Assembly: GCA_045534265.1 (NCBI GenBank)
Contig: JAZSJH010000005.1
Coordinates: 1-64,000 of the forward strand
Reading direction: 5' to 3'
From: CAKVLS01 sp045534265
Lineage (GTDB): Bacteria > Bacillota > Clostridia > Christensenellales > UBA1242
DNA: 64,000 nucleotides
In this document: positions 59,412 through 64,000 of the stretch, piece after piece
Numbering within the stretch: position 1 is the first letter of the stretch
Layout of the letters: every line of letters begins with the position of its first letter
The notes under the pieces: generated by a model
What the model saw: the letters and a program-made list of their open reading frames with translations, nothing else
What the model was told of the DNA's origin: nothing
Databases searched by the model: none
Program-made: the position numbers and the translations under genes

Positions 59412-60098
59412 ATGGAAAGATTATCAAGAACAAGCCTTTTGCTTGGAGAAGAAAAAGTAAATAGATTAAAGTCATCAGCCGTTGCTGTTTTTGGGGTTGG
59501 TGGTGTAGGCGGTTTTGTAGTCGAAGCCCTAGCTCGCAGCGGCGTTGGAACACTTATATTGATAGATGGTGATGTTGTGGCCGAAAGCAACATCAATAGA
59601 CAAATAATCGCCTTAACTTCTACCGTTGGCAAGCCAAAAGTCGAAGTGATGAAAGAGCGTATACTAGATATAAACCCAGATGCAAAAGTTGTGGTTTATA
59701 ATCAATTTTTTGAAAAAGAAAATGCAGACAAGATAGATATATCTAAGGCAGATTATGTTGTTGACTGTATAGACAGAGTTACAAACAAAGTTGACCTTAT
59801 TAAGTGGGCAAAAAAGCAAAATAAAAAAGTAATTAGCGCAATGGGGGCAGGCAATAAACTAGACCCAACCAAGTTTGAAGTTGCAGATATTTACAAAACA
59901 TCAGTTTGTCCGCTAGCAAAAATTATGCGCAAATTACTAAAAGAAAGAAATATACAAGACCTAAAGGTCGTTTATAGTAAAGAACTTCCTATAAAAAATG
60001 ACGAAAAGTACGAAGGCAAAGCTGTTTGTGGCAGTGTTGCTTTTGTTCCGTCTTGTATGGGACTTATAATGGCAGGGCAGGTAATAAAAGATTTATAA
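59412..60098 (+). CDS. tcdA: ThiF-family E1-like protein, TcdA type (tRNA ct6A dehydratase)
   Basis: A 228-residue E1-like ATP-binding protein: VFGVGGVGGFVVEAL (nucleotide motif, about 22-36), the Arg of NINRQI, and VVDCIDRVTNK. TcdA cyclises the t6A base 37 in tRNA. It is joined to the ttcA-like gene by a one-base overlap (TAATG), so the operon handles tRNA modification. Confidence 0.85.
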   Translation: MERLSRTSLLLGEEKVNRLKSSAVAVFGVGGVGGFVVEALARSGVGTLILIDGDVVAESNINRQIIALTSTVGKPKVEVMKERILDINPDAKVVVYNQFFEKENADKIDISKADYVVDCIDRVTNKVDLIKWAKKQNKKVISAMGAGNKLDPTKFEVADIYKTSVCPLAKIMRKLLKERNIQDLKVVYSKELPIKNDEKYEGKAVCGSVAFVPSCMGLIMAGQVIKDL

Positions 60099-60922
60099 TG
60101 GAAAAGTTTGAAGAAGTAGAAAGAAGTTTAATAAAAAAATTCCGCAGTACTATCTGGCGCAAGTTTGTGCGTGGTGTTAGCGAATATGATATGATACAAC
60201 AAGGCGACAAAATCGCTGTTTGTATATCTGGCGGCAAAGATTCTATGTTACTTGCTAAATGCATACAAGAACTTCAAAAGCATTGGCTTGTAAAGTTTGA
60301 TGCGGAGTTTATTGTTATGGACCCAGGATATGCAAAACAAAACAGAGCACTTATCGAAAGCAACGCAAAACTTTTGAATATCCCTATCAAAATTTTTGAG
60401 AGCGACATCTTTGAATCTGTCGAAAAAATCACCGATTCTCCATGCTATCTATGTGCTCGTATGCGTAGAGGCTGCTTGTACGAATACGCCAAAAGCCTTG
60501 GCTGTAACAAAATAGCTTTAGGTCACCACTTTGATGATGCTATAGAAACAATACTTATTAGTATGTTTTATGGTGCAGAGTACAAAACTATGATGCCAAA
60601 GCTAAAAAGCACAAGCCATATAGGTATGGAACTAATACGACCTATGTATCTTATCAAAGAAGAAGATATAATCCACTGGAGAGATTATCACGAGCTAGAG
60701 TTTTTGAGATGCGCGTGCAAACTTACTGAAAAAACCGAAACAGGTGAGATGGAGTCAAAGCGCAAAGAAGTAAAAGAACTTATAGCAAAACTAAAACAAA
60801 ACTATGAAAACATAGATATTAATATCTTTAGAAGTATACACAATGTAAATTTGGATACAGTAATCGGCTATAAACTAGAGGGAAAAGAAATTAGCTTTTT
60901 GGATAAATATAAGGACAAATAA
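60098..60922 (+). CDS. TtcA-family tRNA thiolation protein
   Basis: A 274-residue PP-loop ATPase: SGGKDS at 44-49 and the CxxC pair Cys116/Cys119, with ALGHHFDDAIET downstream. TtcA makes 2-thiocytidine at tRNA position 32 using an iron-sulfur cluster; other TtcA/TtuA relatives thiolate other bases. ATG 60098 shares its A with the tcdA stop. Confidence 0.85.
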   Translation: MEKFEEVERSLIKKFRSTIWRKFVRGVSEYDMIQQGDKIAVCISGGKDSMLLAKCIQELQKHWLVKFDAEFIVMDPGYAKQNRALIESNAKLLNIPIKIFESDIFESVEKITDSPCYLCARMRRGCLYEYAKSLGCNKIALGHHFDDAIETILISMFYGAEYKTMMPKLKSTSHIGMELIRPMYLIKEEDIIHWRDYHELEFLRCACKLTEKTETGEMESKRKEVKELIAKLKQNYENIDINIFRSIHNVNLDTVIGYKLEGKEISFLDKYKDK

Positions 60923-60923
60923 T

Positions 60924-61454
60924 ATGAGAATATGTTTTATAAGACACGCTAGCGATATTAAACCTAAGTTTTTGGGTGAAGACACTTCGATATCAATGGC
61001 AGGAAAAATGCAAATAAAAAACGCAATAAGATATTATGACAAAGAAAATATCAAGGCGATATATACATCTCCTTGCAAAAGGGCAGTTCAAACTGCAGAA
61101 ATTATTGCCAAAAGATATAATGTACCGATAGTTGTTATGCCAGAGCTTACAGAGCGAATTAAGTTTGATTACAAAAAAGGCAGCGAGCAAGAAAAGCTCT
61201 TTATGGAAAACTATCTAAATTATGATTTTGATACAGATGAGTTTGAAAGCTGTAAAAAATATATCGACCGAAACTTCAAAGCCTTTGATATGATTATAAA
61301 TAATCATTACGAAAAAGGCGAGAACGTAATTGTAGTTGGACACAGCGCAACGTTATATGCATTAAATACATACTTTACAGGAATCCCAAAAGATAAGCAA
61401 ATAGTATGGCTTCAATGTGGTAACTGCAGTATGATAAAATTTGAGAAAAGATAA
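60924..61454 (+). CDS. Histidine phosphatase-family protein
   Basis: A 176-residue member of the phosphoglycerate mutase-like fold. Motifs: FIRHASD (His9), CKRAVQTAEII, and VVGHSATLYAL with the second active-site His. Unlike the protein at 49.6 kb, the active-site residues are intact. Substrate unknown. It begins 1 nt after the ttcA-like stop; a terminator overlaps its stop. Confidence 0.8.
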   Translation: MRICFIRHASDIKPKFLGEDTSISMAGKMQIKNAIRYYDKENIKAIYTSPCKRAVQTAEIIAKRYNVPIVVMPELTERIKFDYKKGSEQEKLFMENYLNYDFDTDEFESCKKYIDRNFKAFDMIINNHYEKGENVIVVGHSATLYALNTYFTGIPKDKQIVWLQCGNCSMIKFEKR

Positions 61455-61478
61455 AAAGACTAGCTATAGTCTTTTTTT
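61454..61478 (+). terminator. Terminator of the tcdA operon
   Basis: AAAGACTA pairs with TAGTCTTT around a 4-nt loop, then T residues. Confidence 0.75.
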
Positions 61479-61480
61479 AT

Positions 61481-61510
61481 TTTACTAACATACGAAATTT
61501 GTGGTATATT
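61481..61510 (+). promoter_or_regulatory. Candidate promoter abutting the rlmD start
   Basis: TTTACT (61481-61486), 18 nt, TATATT (61505-61510). Transcription would start about 61517, the A of the ATG; no Shine-Dalgarno sequence. Confidence 0.5.
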
Positions 61511-61516
61511 TAAGTG

Positions 61517-62842
61517 ATGAAAGTTTTAGAGATTATTGATTACGGAAATAACGGAGAAGGCGTTGCCAAAGATAATGGCAAGGTTTATTTTGTGCCAAAA
61601 ACTATTGTTGGCGAAAAAGTCGAAGTTGAAGTTATAAAAGAAAAAAGCAGCTTTTGTGATTGTAAATTATCAAAAGTAATAAAGGCAAGCAAAAATAGAA
61701 TTGAGCCCGCTTGCAAATATTTTGATATATGCGGTGGCTGTCAGCTTCAGCATATCGATTATAAAGATCAACTACCTATCAAAAAACAAACAACTCAAAA
61801 CACAATAAACAAAATATCAAAACTAAATCTTGAACTAAAAGATATATTGCCAAGTAATCAAGATTACTATTATCGCAACAAAATGGTCTTTGCAATAAAC
61901 AGTGCTGGAAGACTTTGTATGCATAGCGAAAAAGGGCAATTGTTTGAAGTTGATTTTTGCCATTTGGCAACTATTGGGATAAATAGAGTTTTGTCTATTG
62001 TAAATACTTTTTTGCAAACAACCAAGCTTAAAGGCTATAACCAAAAGACAGGGCAAGGGCTTTTGAGATACCTTGTTATAAGGGAACTAAATGAAGAGTT
62101 TTTGATAACGCTTGTTGCAACAAAAAAAGAAATTCCTAACATAAAAATTTTGCAAAAACTCCTTGATGATGAAAATATCAAGTATGGACTTTTTGTTAAT
62201 ATCAACGTGTCAAAAAGCTCACTTATTTTGACTGAAAAATTTGTGCATATTTGCGGCAAAAAAACTCTAACCGGAAGATATGTTTGCTCCAATGGTAAGG
62301 TGATAAAATATCCTATTTCGCCACTATCATTTATGCAAGTAAATGACTATGTAAAAGAAAGAATTTATAAGCTAGCCGAAGACAATTTGAAAGGCGAAAA
62401 GTTAATTATTGATGCATATAGCGGAGCGGGACTTTTGACCGCGATATTGTCTCAAAATGCAGACCGTGTGGTCGGGATTGAGATAGTTGGGCAGGCTACA
62501 CAAGATGCAGATAAGCTAATGCGAGATAATAGTATAACCAATATGATTAATATAAATGCCGATTGTATGGTCGGGATTGATAAAGCCCTAAACAAAGGCG
62601 AAAGCAAGGATTTTGCAATTGTGCTAGATCCACCAAGAAAAGGAGCCGACCAAACGGTCTTAAAAAAGGTTTTGACGGCATCTCCAAACAAGATAATTTA
62701 TATTTCTTGTAACCCTGCAACATTGGCTAGAGATATGAAGATTTTGAGTGATGGTTATGAGATTTCTAAAATTTTGCCTTGCGATATGTTTCCCAACACT
62801 GCAGAAATAGAAAACTTTGTTGTTATGACAAAGAAAAAATAG
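61517..62842 (+). CDS. rlmD: 23S rRNA (uracil-5)-methyltransferase, RlmD/TrmA family
   Basis: A 441-residue enzyme: N-terminal TRAM domain (residues 1-55), an iron-sulfur cluster motif with Cys66, 72 and 75 (and a later Cys near 147), the SAM motif DAYSGAGLLTAIL, and the catalytic Cys in ISCNPATLARD. It methylates a uracil of 23S rRNA; which one cannot be told. ATG 61517 is used; the GTG one codon earlier is an alternative. Confidence 0.9.
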   Translation: MKVLEIIDYGNNGEGVAKDNGKVYFVPKTIVGEKVEVEVIKEKSSFCDCKLSKVIKASKNRIEPACKYFDICGGCQLQHIDYKDQLPIKKQTTQNTINKISKLNLELKDILPSNQDYYYRNKMVFAINSAGRLCMHSEKGQLFEVDFCHLATIGINRVLSIVNTFLQTTKLKGYNQKTGQGLLRYLVIRELNEEFLITLVATKKEIPNIKILQKLLDDENIKYGLFVNINVSKSSLILTEKFVHICGKKTLTGRYVCSNGKVIKYPISPLSFMQVNDYVKERIYKLAEDNLKGEKLIIDAYSGAGLLTAILSQNADRVVGIEIVGQATQDADKLMRDNSITNMININADCMVGIDKALNKGESKDFAIVLDPPRKGADQTVLKKVLTASPNKIIYISCNPATLARDMKILSDGYEISKILPCDMFPNTAEIENFVVMTKKK

Positions 62843-62876
62843 TTATAAATTTTATACTAAAAATAGGACAAAAAAT

Positions 62877-63314
62877 ATGATAAAAAAAGCAACAAAAAAT
62901 GACGTAAAAATTTTGGCATCACTTGCTGTTAAATTGTGGCCAAAGCATACCTTAGAAGAACTGATTTTGGACTTTGAAAATTTGTCAAAAGACAAAAAGT
63001 CAAAGTGTTTTATAAAGTACCACAATGGTCTTGCGGTTGGCTTTGCTCACTGCAGCTTAAGAAGTGATTATGTAGAAGGTACTAGCTCATCACCCGTTGG
63101 ATATTTGGAAGGGATTTTTGTAGAAAGTACTTGCAGAAATTTGGGTTTTGCAAAAGAATTGATTTTGGCTTGTGAAGACTGGGCGAAAGAAAAAGGGTGT
63201 GTAGAGTTTGCAAGCGACTGCGAATTATCTAATGTGGCAAGTTTGAATTTCCACCTTGCTGTTGGGTTTGAAAAAGCAAACGAAATTATTTGTTTTAGAA
63301 AGACAATTAAATAG
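62877..63314 (+). CDS. GNAT acetyltransferase similar to aminoglycoside 6'-N-acetyltransferases
   Basis: A 145-residue GCN5-related acetyltransferase. Its middle and C-terminus (LRSDYVEGTSSSPVGYLEGI, EFASDCELSN, SLNFHLAVGFEKAN) closely resemble chromosomal AAC(6') enzymes of Gram-positives. Such homologues may acetylate aminoglycosides or other amines; activity cannot be judged from sequence. TAGGACA site; no mobile element nearby. Confidence 0.8.
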   Translation: MIKKATKNDVKILASLAVKLWPKHTLEELILDFENLSKDKKSKCFIKYHNGLAVGFAHCSLRSDYVEGTSSSPVGYLEGIFVESTCRNLGFAKELILACEDWAKEKGCVEFASDCELSNVASLNFHLAVGFEKANEIICFRKTIK

Positions 63315-63371
63315 CTAATCGTTTTACCTTTTGCGATATTTTTGATAAACTATATTTTGTAGGAGATGTAT

Positions 63372-64000
63372 ATGAAGATAAGAAAAGTTATATCTGCAAT
63401 ATTTGTTTGTATGCTATCATTATTTTTGGTTGCGTGCAGCGGCAAAGATAACACAAGAGTTGCAACTGTAAATGCAGATGATGATATTATTATGACAATA
63501 TACGCATATGATGGTGCGGGCGAAAGTAGATTTGGGCTTTTGAATCTAGGGCATAGTTTTTTGTCTTTTGAAAATAAAACAACAGAAACTATCAAAATAG
63601 GAAAATATGATTTGCCGGCGGGTGATATTGTTACTATTAGTACTTGGTCTATTAGTGAGCATTTTGGTATATGGTATAACACAGAGAGCAACTATATAAA
63701 ATATTATGACAAGTACAACGGCAGATTTTCTGTTTCGGTTGGACTAGAAGTTGATTGCCTAGATAAGATGAACAAGTTTATAGAAAACAATGACAAATGG
63801 CTACCTACAAAAAACTGTACTAACTTTTCTGTAGGACTATGGAACACATTGTGCGAAAAAGAAGAGAGAGTAAGTACGCCACTTATTTATACTCCAAGCA
63901 AATTAACTCAAGATATAAAATCTTTCACAAGCTATGAGAAAAACAAAGAAATAACAGTTAGTGATAGATTTGGGTATTTTGACAAATGCGGAAACTTTGT
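63372..64000 (+). CDS. Lipoprotein, possibly permuted papain-fold hydrolase (3' end outside window)
   Basis: At least 209 residues; open to the window end. A signal peptide with lipobox LVAC (Cys22) gives a membrane-anchored surface protein. A motif GHSFLSF near residue 65 and NCTNFSVGLW near 150 resemble the His and Cys motifs of permuted NlpC/P60-like (YaeF/YiiX) hydrolases, which act on peptidoglycan or lipids. Assignment is tentative. AGGAGA site. Confidence 0.6.
   Translation, partial: MKIRKVISAIFVCMLSLFLVACSGKDNTRVATVNADDDIIMTIYAYDGAGESRFGLLNLGHSFLSFENKTTETIKIGKYDLPAGDIVTISTWSISEHFGIWYNTESNYIKYYDKYNGRFSVSVGLEVDCLDKMNKFIENNDKWLPTKNCTNFSVGLWNTLCEKEERVSTPLIYTPSKLTQDIKSFTSYEKNKEITVSDRFGYFDKCGNF

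Noticed and set aside
63350..63691. Minus-strand frame of 113 codons near the window end
   Set aside because: The plus strand carries a lipoprotein gene with signal peptide and lipobox in the same place, open to the window end.
1..64000. CRISPR arrays, insertion sequences, prophage or integrase genes
   Set aside because: I saw no short regularly spaced repeats, no transposase or integrase and no terminal inverted repeats in the window.

Overview
The window is a chromosomal stretch of an AT-rich, endospore-forming Gram-positive bacterium of the Clostridia type, probably an uncultured gut lineage (inference). The evidence is the gene content: SpoIIGA, SigE, SigG, YlmC and SpoIVA for sporulation, a MurE with the DNPR motif of meso-diaminopimelate ligases, SepF, FtsA with FtsZ, and strong AGGAGG-type ribosome binding sites. 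By eye the G+C content is about one third. Nearly all genes lie on the + strand; there are small minus-strand groups at 11.6-14.6, 29.3-29.7 and 49.0-50.7 kb, plus a seven-gene tRNA operon at 52.8-53.5 kb.

Layout. 0-3.1 kb: end of an ABC ATPase-permease fusion and an MBL-fold hydrolase. 3.2-10 kb: sepF, lspA, an RluD-type pseudouridine synthase, two small membrane proteins, then tig-clpP-clpX-engB. 10-18.2 kb: accessory genes, including a possible spore-surface protein behind a SigK-like promoter, a metallophosphoesterase, a zinc-ribbon membrane protein/acyltransferase pair, a secreted repeat-rich protein, a HAD hydrolase and an HSL-type esterase. 18.3-27.3 kb: first half of the division/cell-wall cluster, mraZ-rsmH-ftsL-pbp-murE-mraY-murD-ftsW, with no murF, murG or murC. 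27.3-34.8 kb: an insertion into that cluster holding a collagen-like SGNH-hydrolase lipoprotein, pgi, a GNAT acetyltransferase, a nitroreductase and two zinc-ribbon proteins. 34.9-43 kb: the cluster resumes with murA-ftsQ-ftsA-ftsZ-spoIIGA-sigE-sigG-ylmC-nrdR. 43-49 kb: feoA-feoB, der-plsY and spoIVA. 49-55.4 kb: a small XRE/membrane-protein cassette, a degenerate histidine phosphatase, a PH-domain protein, two YwaF-like membrane proteins, tRNAs, a DUF378 protein, an orphan TrpF-like protein and very small genes. 55.4-64 kb: GalU, peptidase U32, Mrr, TcdA, TtcA, a phosphatase, RlmD, an AAC(6')-like acetyltransferase and a lipoprotein cut by the window end.

The most striking signal is upstream of the collagen-like lipoprotein at 27.3 kb. 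An uninterrupted run of 11 G sits inside the spacer of a sigma-A promoter (TTGACA, 17 nt, TAAACT), the arrangement of a phase-variable promoter. Its -35 box lies in a dyad that recurs (15 of 17 positions) at 16.39 kb, where a second consensus promoter drives only a roughly 45-nt transcript ending in a strong terminator. Other points of interest are MraZ-type 10-bp repeats at the mraZ promoter, a perfect 16-bp palindrome filling a promoter spacer next to an XRE regulator, SigE- and SigK-like promoters, three promoters that place transcription start at the start codon, and unusual bases in tRNA-His and tRNA-Gly.
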